DNA of 38,260 nucleotides from CAYPNF01 sp964411985 (GCA_964411985.1 CAYPNF010000070.1:1-38260), one strand, 5' to 3'; positions 1 to 8,890 are shown, counted from the stretch's first letter. A program made the numbers and translations. Notes: generated by a model from the letters alone, not told the origin.

Positions 1-44
1 GCAATCTGCGCCAACCCCACTGCGTTGAGAATGGATCGTCTCAT
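1..44 (-). CDS. Secreted protein, N-terminus only (cut by window edge)
   Basis: The ATG lies at 44 on the minus strand and the frame runs off the left edge after about 14 codons (MRRSILNAVGLAQI). A purine-rich AAAGGAAAACA sits just upstream of the ATG, a plausible ribosome-binding site. The first 38 bases of the window are identical to 819-856, which encode the signal peptide of the next gene; the only change before the ATG is one fewer Arg codon. It is therefore almost certainly the start of a tandem paralogue of the 125-865 gene. The rest is outside the window and its function is unknown. Confidence 0.7.
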   Translation of the reverse strand, partial: MRRSILNAVGLAQI

Positions 45-124
45 TGTTTTCCTTTTTCTCTTATGCACTGTGTCTCTTCAACGACGCCACAGCGTCATTC
101 AGCCTTTGGTGGGGTGAATCTCCA

Positions 125-865
125 TCATGGCGACCTCACCCGGTAGAATCGCGACGGCGAGTTCGTCCACTGGGCCTCTGTGTAGGTGTAGGACCCATTG
201 GTGAGCGTGCCCGTGAGCAGCGGTACCCAGGTCTGGCTGGTCAGGTTGGTGGCGGCCTGGATCTCAAGGGGGGCGTTGGCAGGTCCAGTCACCGTAAAAG
301 TGAAGCCATTGGTCCCGATGCTGGGGGCGCTGACTTTGATGGAGGGATTCACCACAGGGAAGGTGAAGCTGGTGAGGCCGTAAAGCGGCGGCGCTGGCAC
401 AGGTGGGGTTGCGCTTGTGTCTCCCCATGGAACCGTCAATTGGAAGAGGGCTGATCTCCCCAACTGAGTCTCGCCGTGGTCCCAAGCATCCGAATAGGTC
501 AGATACTTTCCACCGCGAGTATTCCAGACCCTCACTTCAAACCAATAGGCACTTTGCGGGAAAGGGTCCAAGTTTCGAAGTGTGATCGGGGCATCCCCTT
601 CCCCGAACACTCCTGGGCTTGTGAACACTGCGGGTGCGGTGAGGGAAGCAACATGCATAGCATCTTCGTAGATGCCTAGGAACAACCCAATTCGATAGTC
701 ATCCGATGGGAGCAATGGATTCCCATGCAGATCAAGCACAGGCGCATTCAGTCCTCCGCCAGTGTTTGTAAACAAGAGAGTGTTCGCTCCTAAAACGGGT
801 TGGCAAACAATAGCACCCGCAATCTGCGCCAACCCCACTGCGTTGAGAATGGATCGCCGTCTCAT
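125..865 (-). CDS. Secreted protein with verrucomicrobial C-terminal beta-sandwich domain
   Basis: A 246-residue protein of unknown function. The frame is open further upstream, but the start at 865 gives MRRRSILNAVGLAQIAG followed by a hydrophobic stretch ending near VLGA, a clear export signal. A GGAG lies upstream of this ATG. The middle resembles the extracellular proteins of this phylum that open with LLFTNTGGGLNAPVLD. The last ~80 residues form a beta-rich module ending SPSRFYRVRSP, the tail that closes many secreted verrucomicrobial proteins. No catalytic motif was recognised. It is one of four minus-strand secreted-protein genes here, and its signal-peptide DNA is duplicated at the left edge. 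Family membership is from memory of sequence style, not a search. Confidence 0.75.
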   Translation of the reverse strand: MRRRSILNAVGLAQIAGAIVCQPVLGANTLLFTNTGGGLNAPVLDLHGNPLLPSDDYRIGLFLGIYEDAMHVASLTAPAVFTSPGVFGEGDAPITLRNLDPFPQSAYWFEVRVWNTRGGKYLTYSDAWDHGETQLGRSALFQLTVPWGDTSATPPVPAPPLYGLTSFTFPVVNPSIKVSAPSIGTNGFTFTVTGPANAPLEIQAATNLTSQTWVPLLTGTLTNGSYTYTEAQWTNSPSRFYRVRSP

Positions 866-978
866 GGCACTCCGTTCCCAACTGCTCCGACCACCCGTCG
901 CTGGTCCCGCACCTGGGTCGGTCACCGTTACCTCACCGTAAAGATTATTCAGGTTGCTCATAAAACACCTCGGAACTG

Positions 979-1896
979 TTACTGGCCTTTCAGTCGAAAG
1001 AACGACGCAGGGTTGGTGGGGGAGACCGCGTACAGGTTGTTGGTAACGCCCGCCACCACCGTCCAGGCGGGATCGGTTAGCCTGAGCTTCTGTTCCAGTA
1101 CCATGTTGGTGGCGTTGGTAGACCAGGACAGTTGGAGGCTGTTGGTGCCTTTCATGCCCACATCCAGGAAGGTGCCCATTTTCACTCCCGCGAAGACATC
1201 TTGGTCGGGGACTGGGTTGACGGAGGATTCCGCGATTTGGAGGACTTCGCCTCCAGTCGGGGAGTAGAAGAATATGAGTTTGAGCCATCCCAGGTGCCAG
1301 CCATCGGGTTGCTGGATGCGAAAACCAAACAGAGCATTCGTTGTTTGGAGTATGGTATTTCGTTGGATATACCCTGGTTCAAGTGGAATGGTGTTCCCCG
1401 AGGGTTCTCCGTATCGCAAAATCCGCAGTGTCCGCCCAAATCCCAGACCCTTCAGCCTTGCGACTTTGGTGGGCTGAATCCAATGCCAAGTGCTGTCGGC
1501 GGGAGGTTGGGCTGGGATAAGCTGCTGTGTAACGAGCCGCGCTTCGGGAGGAAGGTGAACACACCCTGGCTCCTGCTTACTCAGGTACATCTGCACATGT
1601 GGTTCGGCAAACAGAGCCTTGGTCTCGTCGCCCCAACCACAGATGATATAGGGCAGTTGATCATCCCGATGGCCCGAAAAGACGGCGTCGATCAGCCGAA
1701 AATCAGGACGGCCATCGAAATCCAGGTCGAATGCCGATTTCTGAGTGATGCTGATGACGGTGGCGTTGCTCCAAACCGAATAGGATCCGCAGGTGAAGTA
1801 GTCTGGGCAGGCGACTTCTTGGCCTTGCAACAGGCCAAAACAGTCAGCAAACCAAAAACTAAGGAGAACGCTGATGGCGGTGGCGATGTAGCGCAT
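979..1896 (-). CDS. Secreted protein, paralogue of the upstream 2009-2941 gene
   Basis: A 305-residue protein of unknown function. I chose the start at 1896 because MRYIATAISVLLSFWFAD is a good signal peptide; the frame extends 32 codons further without looking exported. It aligns along its length with the gene at 2009-2941. Shared landmarks are a calcium-loop-like DLDFDGRPDF near the N-terminus, HVQMYL, a GLGFGRTLR segment, NALFGFRIQ followed by DGWHLGWLK, and DVFAGV. A C-terminal beta-sandwich has the NATNMVLEQK motif and ends ASFFRLKGQ. The tail is common in secreted verrucomicrobial proteins; the body matches no family I know. Probably cell-surface or extracellular. Confidence 0.75.
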   Translation of the reverse strand: MRYIATAISVLLSFWFADCFGLLQGQEVACPDYFTCGSYSVWSNATVISITQKSAFDLDFDGRPDFRLIDAVFSGHRDDQLPYIICGWGDETKALFAEPHVQMYLSKQEPGCVHLPPEARLVTQQLIPAQPPADSTWHWIQPTKVARLKGLGFGRTLRILRYGEPSGNTIPLEPGYIQRNTILQTTNALFGFRIQQPDGWHLGWLKLIFFYSPTGGEVLQIAESSVNPVPDQDVFAGVKMGTFLDVGMKGTNSLQLSWSTNATNMVLEQKLRLTDPAWTVVAGVTNNLYAVSPTNPASFFRLKGQ

Positions 1897-2008
1897 GGAA
1901 TTCCCCAGACACCCCGTCCTCCGCCTTTGGCAGATTCCGGGAGTGAGGTCGGCCTCTTCGGGTGCATGCTCCAGATTTGTCCAGTTGCGCATACAAGTGT
2001 CAGAGCCT

Positions 2009-2941
2009 TTACTGCCCTCTCAGCCGAAAGAACGCCGATGAACTCCATGGCGTAATCGTCACCTCATTGTTGGTGACGCCTTGAACCGCCATCCAGTTGG
2101 TGGCTGTCCAACTCCGCTTGGCTTCCAGGGCCAGGTTGGTTGCGTTGGTTGGCCAGGAAACGCGAATGCTGGTAGCGCCGTTGGTGGTGCTTGTTGTGAT
2201 CTGCAACGGGGGGCCTACGTGGACACCTGCTACAATGTCGGCGTTGGGCTCGGGACTGACGGCGTATTCGACCATCCTTACGTTTTCAATAGACAATGTG
2301 GTGTCAGCCCATCGGATACGCATCCAACCTGTATGCCAACCATCCGCACTTTGCAGGCGAAACCCGAAGAGGGCGTTGGTAAGATTAGGCCCGTAGACCA
2401 CATGAAGATAGCCCGGGTTCCATCCCCCACCTGGAGTGCGGGGGTTGTTGAACGTCTGCGATCGGAGGGTGTACCCAAACCCGATTCCCTGGAGCGAAGG
2501 AATTCCGTAGGGATCCGTCCACTGCCAGGAATTGCTAGCTGCTGGGTTGGCGGGAATGAGGGTTCCGGGTGCCAATACCGCCTCGGGCAGATCCGTTGCG
2601 CAGGAGCCGGTGACTGGCTGAAGGTACATCTGGACATGCTCGGCCGCGAAGTAGGCCAGGGTAGTGTCGATGAGGAAGCTGTAAAGGGGGTCGGAAATCT
2701 GACGGGTTGGATGGACCGCGAATGCGCTCATGCTCATGAAATGGAAATCGGCTTTGCCATCCTGGTCCAAATCAACGGGCTTGTTGTAGTTGAAAGCCAC
2801 TCCGTCGTTCTTCCAGAAGTGGTCACTAGAACAGGTCCGGTTGTCTGGAGATGTTGCCAGCTGGGCCATGACCCCAGCCACAGCAAAGCATCCGCCCAGA
2901 ACGCGGATCGCCGACGAAGCCTGCCGCAAGAATGGTCTCAT
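2009..2941 (-). CDS. Secreted protein, first gene of the paralogous pair
   Basis: A 310-residue protein of unknown function. The start at 2941 (MRPFLRQASSAIRVLGG) is supported by an AAGGGA ribosome-binding site about six bases upstream and by a signal peptide; the 31 extra upstream codons are discarded. Features: DLDQDGKADF (D-x-D-x-D, calcium-binding-like), HVQMYLQPV, GIGFGYTLRS, NALFGFRLQSADGWHTGWM, and a final beta-sandwich with SWPTNATNLALEAK ending AFFRLRGQ. The same order of motifs occurs in the 979-1896 product, so the two arose by tandem duplication and then diverged. The gap to the next gene's chosen start is 112 bases, so co-transcription is possible. Confidence 0.75.
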   Translation of the reverse strand: MRPFLRQASSAIRVLGGCFAVAGVMAQLATSPDNRTCSSDHFWKNDGVAFNYNKPVDLDQDGKADFHFMSMSAFAVHPTRQISDPLYSFLIDTTLAYFAAEHVQMYLQPVTGSCATDLPEAVLAPGTLIPANPAASNSWQWTDPYGIPSLQGIGFGYTLRSQTFNNPRTPGGGWNPGYLHVVYGPNLTNALFGFRLQSADGWHTGWMRIRWADTTLSIENVRMVEYAVSPEPNADIVAGVHVGPPLQITTSTTNGATSIRVSWPTNATNLALEAKRSWTATNWMAVQGVTNNEVTITPWSSSAFFRLRGQ

Positions 2942-3489
2942 GGTTGTTCCCTTAGCTACGGTGGTTAGCCTGCCAGCTTGGACGGTGCCGGTCAATCCCT
3001 GCGCGTCGGACAGTAGACCAGTGAAGCACCGCAATAAGGTCGGCTGAAGGTCTGTGGCCGCTGCCGATCACACCCAGCGCAGCAACAGTCGATTCCGCTC
3101 CTTGCATTGGGCTCTGTGGGGCGTCGATGCGCCCGGTTGGCTATCCTGACCCTCGCCGCTAATCAGCTTGCCTAGAATCCTCGCATGGGGGACCAAGGGA
3201 TGGTCCTCCTGGAGGTGTGCGGGAGAACACTGGGGGTGGTTTCCGCTGTCTTTATGGGCCCGCCAGCGTCAACGCCCCCAGCCCCAACAATCAAATCCCA
3301 GACCAAGGAACCGCCGCAGCACTCAAACAAAACAAACAGGAACAAGAGAAGAAAATTCTGGAGCGAACCTTTTCGAACAAGACCAAAGCCCAAGAAGACG
3401 GAGGAATAATTCGACGAAAGATTCAATCCAAAAGCTCAGCGCCACTTCCAGTCGATTGACAAGTGTCAGAAGGTGGGCATATTGTTACT
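2942..3489. other. Stretch without a recognised gene
   Basis: About 550 bases between the secreted-protein genes and the glutathione peroxidase. Several short overlapping frames exist on both strands around 3170-3510, but none has a recognisable domain or a convincing ribosome-binding site. The plus-strand reading is Lys/Gln/Asn-rich (A-rich DNA at 3320-3430). A TTGACA at 3456-3461 could be a -35 box for the peroxidase, but the best -10 (TATTGT, 3480-3485) would place the transcription start at or past the ATG, so I do not annotate it as a promoter. Confidence 0.5.
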
Positions 3490-4044
3490 ATGATAAAATG
3501 TTTGGTTAAGTCGTTGGTTGTTCTGTTCGCCTACACCTTCTATACGCTCATGGCTGCCTCTCTTAACGAAATCCCCCTCACCGACATTAACGGGAAGCCC
3601 ACATCTCTCAAAGAATACCAGGGAAAGGTGATTCTGGTCGTTAACGTGGCCTCCAAGTGTGGCTACACCCGACAATACGGTCCCTTGGAATCCATCTACG
3701 AGAAGTACAAGGCAAAGGGGCTGGTGGTGGTCGGATTCCCATGCAACGATTTTGGAGCTCAGGAACCGGGAACTCCCGAGGAGATCAAGTCCTTCTGCTC
3801 CAGCAAATTCAACGTCACGTTCCCACTGTACAGTAAGGTGAAGGTCAAAGCCGGTGAAGGCCAGTCCCCCCTCTTCGCAGCGCTGACCGGTAAGGAGTCG
3901 GCTTTCCCAGGAGAGATCAAGTGGAACTTTGCCAAGTTTCTTTTGAACCGCGAAGGTAAACTCGTGCAGCGTTTCGAGAGTGGAGACGAGCCGGACGGAG
4001 ACAAGATCGTGAAAGCGATTGAGGCTGCCCTGGGAAGCAAATAG
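3490..4044 (+). CDS. Glutathione peroxidase family protein (Cys-type), exported
   Basis: A 184-residue thiol peroxidase of the GPx family, which reduces hydrogen peroxide and lipid hydroperoxides using thioredoxin- or glutathione-type donors. The catalytic centre is visible: NVASKCGYTRQYGPLE carries the peroxidatic Cys (codon TGT at 3658-3660, not selenocysteine), FPCNDFGAQEPGT is the family's second signature, and WNFAKFLLNREGK supplies the Trp-Asn pair. I start at 3490 because MIKCLVKSLVVLFAYTFYTLMA makes a signal peptide and AGAAGGTGG lies about 12 bases upstream; a GTG at 3463 is the alternative. Export suggests periplasmic peroxide defence. It converges with the isomerase-like gene ending at 4047, leaving two bases between the stops. 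Confidence 0.93.
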   Translation: MIKCLVKSLVVLFAYTFYTLMAASLNEIPLTDINGKPTSLKEYQGKVILVVNVASKCGYTRQYGPLESIYEKYKAKGLVVVGFPCNDFGAQEPGTPEEIKSFCSSKFNVTFPLYSKVKVKAGEGQSPLFAALTGKESAFPGEIKWNFAKFLLNREGKLVQRFESGDEPDGDKIVKAIEAALGSK

Positions 4045-4046
4045 CC

Positions 4047-4934
4047 CTAGCCTAAACCGGCGAGGACCTGCTCCAGGAAGGCCTTGGCTTTCTTGGCTTC
4101 CTGCGTGACCTCCTTGAGGCTGCCCCTCTTGAGGCATTCAACGAGCAAGGGGCCTTTGTTGAACCCTCCCCGGACCAGGTTGGCCAGGACTTTCTCGAAT
4201 TTCACCAGCCCTGTGCCCGGTGTCAGTAGAACTTCCTTGGGCAACGCAAAGTCCTTGATGCTAACGCCGCATACCAAGCCATCCACAGTCTTGGAGTCTT
4301 CGGCTGGATCGATCTTGCCATCGGAATAGTAGTAGATATTGCCCGGGTCATACCAAAGCCGAAAGCGTGAGTGGCCAACCTTTTGAATCACCTCGCGGCA
4401 CTGCGGGCCAGTGGCGTTGAGCCCTCCATGCGGCTTGATGGTGAGGGTGACTTTCTTCTCATCCGCGTAAGGGCAGCAATCCTGGATAACCTGGTAGTAA
4501 TCCGAGAACAGCTTGGGATCCTCGGTTCCCCCCAGGAGCAGGGTGGGGGATTTGCAGGCTGCGCAATGGTCAATAAGCCGTTGCAGCGTTTGCACACTCT
4601 CGGAGCGTTTTTCGCGCAGTTTGAAGTCGCCGTAGACGGAAAGGATCTTCAAGTCTCTTTGAGCAGTGGTTACTCCGATCGCCACCGCTTCTTCGTGAGT
4701 GGTATCAGGCGTCACCACGACCCAAGAGTTTCCCTTGGCGGTCATGATGCCGGCGTACTGAAAGCCTGCCTCGGCAATGCCGTCCAAGGCCGCAGTCAGT
4801 TCGAACTGATCCCACGGTCTCGTGTAGCAGCCGATCTGCCACCCGTGGGCCGCCGAGGCTGCAGCGAGGCCTTCAGGCAGAAGCGCAATTCCACCCAGAC
4901 TCGCCACAGACCTACAGAACGCTCGTCGGTTCAT
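4047..4934 (-). CDS. Sugar phosphate isomerase/epimerase family protein, Tat signal
   Basis: A 295-residue xylose-isomerase-like TIM barrel (AP endonuclease 2 superfamily; relatives include hydroxypyruvate isomerases and inosose dehydratases). The N-terminus MNRRAFCRSVASLGGIALLP carries a twin-arginine signal, so the folded enzyme is probably exported. Barrel signatures include EAGFQYAGIM, LSVYGDF, a metal-site-like IKPHGGLNATG, RLWYDPGNIYYY and a C-terminal GPLLVEC. The substrate cannot be read from sequence. The gene is transcribed away from the GH16/XylR/araA cluster, so it may belong to the same sugar metabolism but is separately expressed. A similar Tat-tagged protein lies at 29847-30812. 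Confidence 0.88.
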   Translation of the reverse strand: MNRRAFCRSVASLGGIALLPEGLAAASAAHGWQIGCYTRPWDQFELTAALDGIAEAGFQYAGIMTAKGNSWVVVTPDTTHEEAVAIGVTTAQRDLKILSVYGDFKLREKRSESVQTLQRLIDHCAACKSPTLLLGGTEDPKLFSDYYQVIQDCCPYADEKKVTLTIKPHGGLNATGPQCREVIQKVGHSRFRLWYDPGNIYYYSDGKIDPAEDSKTVDGLVCGVSIKDFALPKEVLLTPGTGLVKFEKVLANLVRGGFNKGPLLVECLKRGSLKEVTQEAKKAKAFLEQVLAGLG

Positions 4935-5185
4935 AGCTCAGGCCTGTCCCGGTTGAGGCCTAGGATTGGCGTGATGCGAGGACTTCACTTTCATTTTCCG
5001 AGATCCAACCACATTTTCCTTCACGACGCCATGGTTTCTTGCCGAAAACTGGGGCCGAGACTCTTTCTTCCGGAACCCCGGATGCGTACCGGGTAAGCAC
5101 CTTCATGACAATGCGTTGTATGAATACCTCATTAGAATGGAAAGCAGGATGGACAGAACCGGGGGCCACCGCTAATGCTTGGCTC

Positions 5186-5965
5186 ATGAGAACCGTGATC
5201 GCCCTCATTGCAATGCTTTCTTTCTGCGGCTGTGCAACTGTCTCGAAACACGCTGGTGCAACCGCGCACGTGCCTCCTCTGGCCGCCGGCAAGCAGTGGA
5301 AACTGGTCTGGCAGGATGAGTTTGAAGGTCAGCAATTGGATGAGTCCAAGTGGAACCGCCTGGGCGATTCGCCTCGGCGCGATGGCTTTTGGATCAAGGA
5401 AGACGCTTACCTCAGTGGGAAGGGGACTTTGCTTTTGCGGACCAAGAAGGATGGAGATCGTTACACGTGCGGGGCGGTCAATACCCGGGGCAAGTATGAG
5501 AAGGCCTTCGGATACTTCGTGGCCCGATGCAAAATACCGCGAGAGCAGGGGCATTGGTCTGCTTTCTGGATGATGGCTCCAGGCGTGTCCACCGTTGGGA
5601 ACGAAGGCCGCGATGGAACGGAGATCGACATCGTCGAGATGCCCTGGCGCGATGGAATGTTGACCATGAACCTGCATTGGGACGGCTACGGCAAAGAACA
5701 CAAGTCCGCCGGCATCCAGGTCAAGGTGCCCGAAACCATGGATGGCTTTCATGAGTATGGGCTGGTGTGGACGCCGACCGAGTACGTCTTCTACGTGGAC
5801 GCCTACGAGGTCTGGCGCACGGCTGCGGGAGGAGTCTCGCAGGTGCCGGAATTCCTGAAACTGACGAACGAAATTGGGACTTGGGCTGGGGATATTCGCA
5901 AGGCGCAGCTCCCTGACTTCTTCGAGGTCGATTATGTTCGTGTGTACGACCTGGTTGAACGATAG
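5186..5965 (+). CDS. Glycoside hydrolase family 16, probable lipoprotein
   Basis: A 259-residue endo-acting beta-glycanase of family GH16, whose members cleave laminarin, lichenan, agar, carrageenan or xyloglucan backbones. The catalytic signature EIDIVE (nucleophile and acid/base glutamates) lies in GRDGTEIDIVEMPWRDG. Flanking GH16 landmarks are KLVWQDEFEG, GYFVARCKIP, HWSAFWMM, HEYGLVWTP and a final FEVDYVRVYD. I start at 5186 because MRTVIALIAMLSFCGCATVS is a signal peptide with a plausible lipobox ending at GC; a longer frame from 5039 adds 49 unlikely residues. The substrate is not decided by sequence alone. The stop is six bases before the regulator start, indicating co-transcription. 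Confidence 0.93.
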   Translation: MRTVIALIAMLSFCGCATVSKHAGATAHVPPLAAGKQWKLVWQDEFEGQQLDESKWNRLGDSPRRDGFWIKEDAYLSGKGTLLLRTKKDGDRYTCGAVNTRGKYEKAFGYFVARCKIPREQGHWSAFWMMAPGVSTVGNEGRDGTEIDIVEMPWRDGMLTMNLHWDGYGKEHKSAGIQVKVPETMDGFHEYGLVWTPTEYVFYVDAYEVWRTAAGGVSQVPEFLKLTNEIGTWAGDIRKAQLPDFFEVDYVRVYDLVER

Positions 5966-5970
5966 ATGGC

Positions 5971-7158
5971 ATGAGCGTTCGGCGTGGCGATAAACCCAGA
6001 GTCGCCCTCTTGGTAGAGACCTCGGGGGCGTACGGACGAAGGGTATTGTCCGGCGTAGCGCGCTATGCGCGACTGCATGGCCCGTGGTCCTTCTACATCC
6101 TGCCGAGAGCCCAACCCCAGGGGCTCCCTGACATGAAGTTCTGGCAAGGCACGGGCATCATCGCCCGCATCGAATCGCAGGAGGTCGCAAAAGCCATTGG
6201 GGCGGCCGGCGTTCCCGTGATCGGACTCGACTTGGCGATAGATCGTTCCGCGAGTCATGCGTCGGGGATCCGCTTAAACGAGATGCATCCCGATCCCGAG
6301 GCCACGGCGCGAATGGCTGCCGACCACCTTCTCGAACGCGGTTTTCGCACCTTCGCTTTTGTGGGGATTCGCGGGCAGATCTGGTCCCAGCAACGCGAAA
6401 AGGCTTTCATTGAGTACACTCGCAACCACTCGCATGCACCTTGCTCTGTTGCCTCTCTGACCGAGGCGAAACGCACCGTGGAGTATGGAAGAGAGCAGCA
6501 GCGACTGGCGGCCTGGTTGAAACAGTTGCCGAAACCACTCGGAGTGATGGCCTGCAATGACGATTGTGGTCGGGAAGTGCTCGATGCCGCTCTGCAGGCT
6601 GGAGTGAGCGTCCCGGACGAAGTGGCGGTCGTCGGGGTCGACAACGACGAGGTGCTGTGCGAGCTGTGCGACCCGCCGATGTCGAGTATTGCCCTCAACG
6701 CTGAGAAGGGGGGATTCGAGGCGGCGTCACTCTTGGATGGTTTAATGCGTGGCAAGATCAAAGGCCCGCGTACAATTCTGGTGGACCCCATCGGCGTGGT
6801 GGCTCGGCGCTCTACCGAAGTATGGGCGGTGCAGGATCCACGTATCGCGGCGGCTCTGCAGTACATTCGCGATCACGCCGGTGAACCGATCCGTGTGAGC
6901 GATGTGTCCAAGACCGTCCCCATGTCTCGCCGTGCCCTGGAGATTCGCTTCAAAGAAGTGGTTCGCCGTACGATCCACGAGGAGATCATCGCCTCGCGAG
7001 TGAGGTTGTCGAGGCGGCTTCTTTTGGAAACCGATCTTACCTTGGATGTCATTGCGGAGAAGACCGGTTTTGGCAGCGCGAGTCATATGAGCGTGGTTTT
7101 CTCCCGTCAAGTGGGGCTGGCTCCTGCCCGTTTTCGGCGGGAACAGCGGGTTTGGTAG
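5971..7158 (+). CDS. XylR-type AraC transcriptional regulator
   Basis: A 395-residue sugar-responsive activator or repressor built like E. coli XylR. A LacI/periplasmic-binding-protein-like sensor occupies residues ~8-285 (PRVALLVETSGAYGRRVL, FAFVG, VMACNDDCGREVLDA, VAVVGVDNDEVLCEL). A C-terminal AraC DNA-binding domain with two HTH motifs follows (VPMSRRALEIRFKEVV; FGSASHMSVVFSRQVGLAPA). There is no N-terminal LacI HTH, as expected for this class. The likely effector is a pentose or oligosaccharide produced by neighbouring enzymes. It starts five bases after the GH16 stop and lies upstream of araA, so these genes are probable targets. This subgroup is frequent in Planctomycetes and Verrucomicrobia. 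Confidence 0.93.
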   Translation: MSVRRGDKPRVALLVETSGAYGRRVLSGVARYARLHGPWSFYILPRAQPQGLPDMKFWQGTGIIARIESQEVAKAIGAAGVPVIGLDLAIDRSASHASGIRLNEMHPDPEATARMAADHLLERGFRTFAFVGIRGQIWSQQREKAFIEYTRNHSHAPCSVASLTEAKRTVEYGREQQRLAAWLKQLPKPLGVMACNDDCGREVLDAALQAGVSVPDEVAVVGVDNDEVLCELCDPPMSSIALNAEKGGFEAASLLDGLMRGKIKGPRTILVDPIGVVARRSTEVWAVQDPRIAAALQYIRDHAGEPIRVSDVSKTVPMSRRALEIRFKEVVRRTIHEEIIASRVRLSRRLLLETDLTLDVIAEKTGFGSASHMSVVFSRQVGLAPARFRREQRVW

Positions 7159-7378
7159 TTTTCTGCCCTGCGCATTTTCGAATGAACGTTGCGCGTTTCC
7201 GTATGGACTTGATCCACTCGGCTGCTCACTATAGGGCTTAGTCACTGGATGGGGCCGTATCTGCTCGATCTGTGGATAGCCTCTCTGGTGCTGTTGGCGT
7301 GGAACTTACGCAATGCCAGCCCTGGCAGGGGATCCTGCATGGGCCCAACTGAGGCAGGCAAGGACCCGCCGGATTCTT

Positions 7379-8890
7379 ATGAATGACTTGAAACAGCTCG
7401 AAGTGTGGTTTGTAACAGGTAGCCAGCATCTCTACGGACCTGAAACGCTGAAACAGGTGGCTGCCCACTCGCAGGAGATGGCTTCTGCCTTGGATCGAGT
7501 CCCATCGATCCCAGTCAAAGTGGTCTTTAAGCCGGTGCTCACCACGCCTGAGGCCATTACCGCCCTCTGCCAGGAAGCCAACACTGTTCCCCAATGCATC
7601 GGAGTCATGACTTGGATGCACACTTTCTCGCCTTCCAAGATGTGGATCCAGGGCCTGCGACTGCTCCGCAAGCCCGTGCTGCATTTCCATACCCAGTACA
7701 ATCGGGACATCCCGTGGGCGGGGATCGACATGGATTTCATGAACCTCAATCAAGCCGCCCACGGCGATCGTGAGCATGGCTTCATCATGACCCGGCTGCG
7801 GATGAACCGCAAAGTCGTCGTCGGGTTCTGGAAAGACCCCGTCGTGCAGTCCAAACTGGGTGCCTGGACCCGTGCCGCTGCCGCTTGGCACGATTGGCAA
7901 GGGGCGAAGTTTGCGCGTTTCGGAGACAACATGCGTCAGGTCGCCGTGACCGAAGGGGACAAGGTGGCGGCTCAGATTCGCTTCGGCTATTCCGTCAATG
8001 GGTATGGCGTAGGCGATCTGGTCAAAGTAGTGAACGAGGTTGCGGACTCGGAAATTGCCCGTTTGGTGAAGGAGTACGAGGCCACCTACAAGATCGCAAA
8101 GCCCCTCGCCAAGGGCGGAGCAAAGAAGCAATCCCTGGTGGACGCGGCCCGGATCGAACTGGGCATGCGCGCGTTTCTGGAGCAGGGCGGCTTCAAGGGT
8201 TTCACCACGACCTTCGAGGATCTGCATGGACTGACTCAACTGCCCGGTTTGGCGGTGCAGCGTCTTATGGCCGATGGATATGGCTTTGCCGCGGAAGGCG
8301 ACTGGAAAACCGCAGCACTCGTTCGTGCCATGAAGGTCATGGCCACGGGACTCGACGGGGGTACCTCCTTCATGGAAGACTACACCTATCACTTGGACCC
8401 GAAGGGCATGAAGGTGCTGGGCGCTCACATGCTGGAAATCTGTCCTACGATTGCCGAGGGCAAGCCGAGCGTCGAGGTCCACCCCTTGGGCATCGGAGGC
8501 AAAGCCGATCCCGTGCGGTTGGTCTTCAACACCCCTCCAGGGCCGGGATTGAACGCTGCGCTTATCGATATGGGCAACCGCTTCCGGCTGTTGGTAAACA
8601 CCGTGAAAGTGGTTCGCGCCGAGAAACCGCTGCCCAAGCTGCCAGTGGCGCGTGCCCTCTGGATTCCCATGCCCGATCTGCCCGTCGCGGCGGCCGCATG
8701 GATCCATGCCGGTGGCGCGCACCACACGGGTTTCAGCCAGGCGGTCACCACCGAGCAACTGGAGGACTTCTCCGAGATGTCGGGCGTGGAATACCTTCTC
8801 ATCGACGAGTCGACCACCGTGTCGGACTTCAAGAAGGAGCTTCGCTGGAACGAAACGTACTACGCTTTGAACAGCGGCTGGAGCAGCTAG
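7379..8890 (+). CDS. araA: L-arabinose isomerase
   Basis: A 503-residue cytoplasmic, metal-dependent isomerase converting L-arabinose to L-ribulose, near the usual family length of ~500. The family signature PQCIGVMTWMHTFSPSKMWI is present. The metal and catalytic positions are visible as Glu in TTFEDLHGL, Glu in GFAAEGDWKTAA, His in FMEDYTYHLDP and His in GGAHHTGFS. The start at 7379 (MNDLKQLEVWFVTGSQHLYG) matches the family N-terminus; the upstream 22-codon extension is not family-like. No strong Shine-Dalgarno is seen. A 220-base gap separates it from the XylR-type regulator. No ribulokinase (araB) or ribulose-5-phosphate epimerase (araD) occurs in the window, so the rest of the pathway must be elsewhere. 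Confidence 0.97.
   Translation: MNDLKQLEVWFVTGSQHLYGPETLKQVAAHSQEMASALDRVPSIPVKVVFKPVLTTPEAITALCQEANTVPQCIGVMTWMHTFSPSKMWIQGLRLLRKPVLHFHTQYNRDIPWAGIDMDFMNLNQAAHGDREHGFIMTRLRMNRKVVVGFWKDPVVQSKLGAWTRAAAAWHDWQGAKFARFGDNMRQVAVTEGDKVAAQIRFGYSVNGYGVGDLVKVVNEVADSEIARLVKEYEATYKIAKPLAKGGAKKQSLVDAARIELGMRAFLEQGGFKGFTTTFEDLHGLTQLPGLAVQRLMADGYGFAAEGDWKTAALVRAMKVMATGLDGGTSFMEDYTYHLDPKGMKVLGAHMLEICPTIAEGKPSVEVHPLGIGGKADPVRLVFNTPPGPGLNAALIDMGNRFRLLVNTVKVVRAEKPLPKLPVARALWIPMPDLPVAAAAWIHAGGAHHTGFSQAVTTEQLEDFSEMSGVEYLLIDESTTVSDFKKELRWNETYYALNSGWSS

Noticed and set aside
3658..3660. Possible selenocysteine in the glutathione peroxidase
   Set aside because: The catalytic codon is TGT (Cys), so no recoding is needed.
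7238..8758. 506-codon open frame on the minus strand over araA
   Set aside because: It is exactly antisense to a gene with full family motifs and has no recognisable domain; long antisense frames are common in GC-rich genes.
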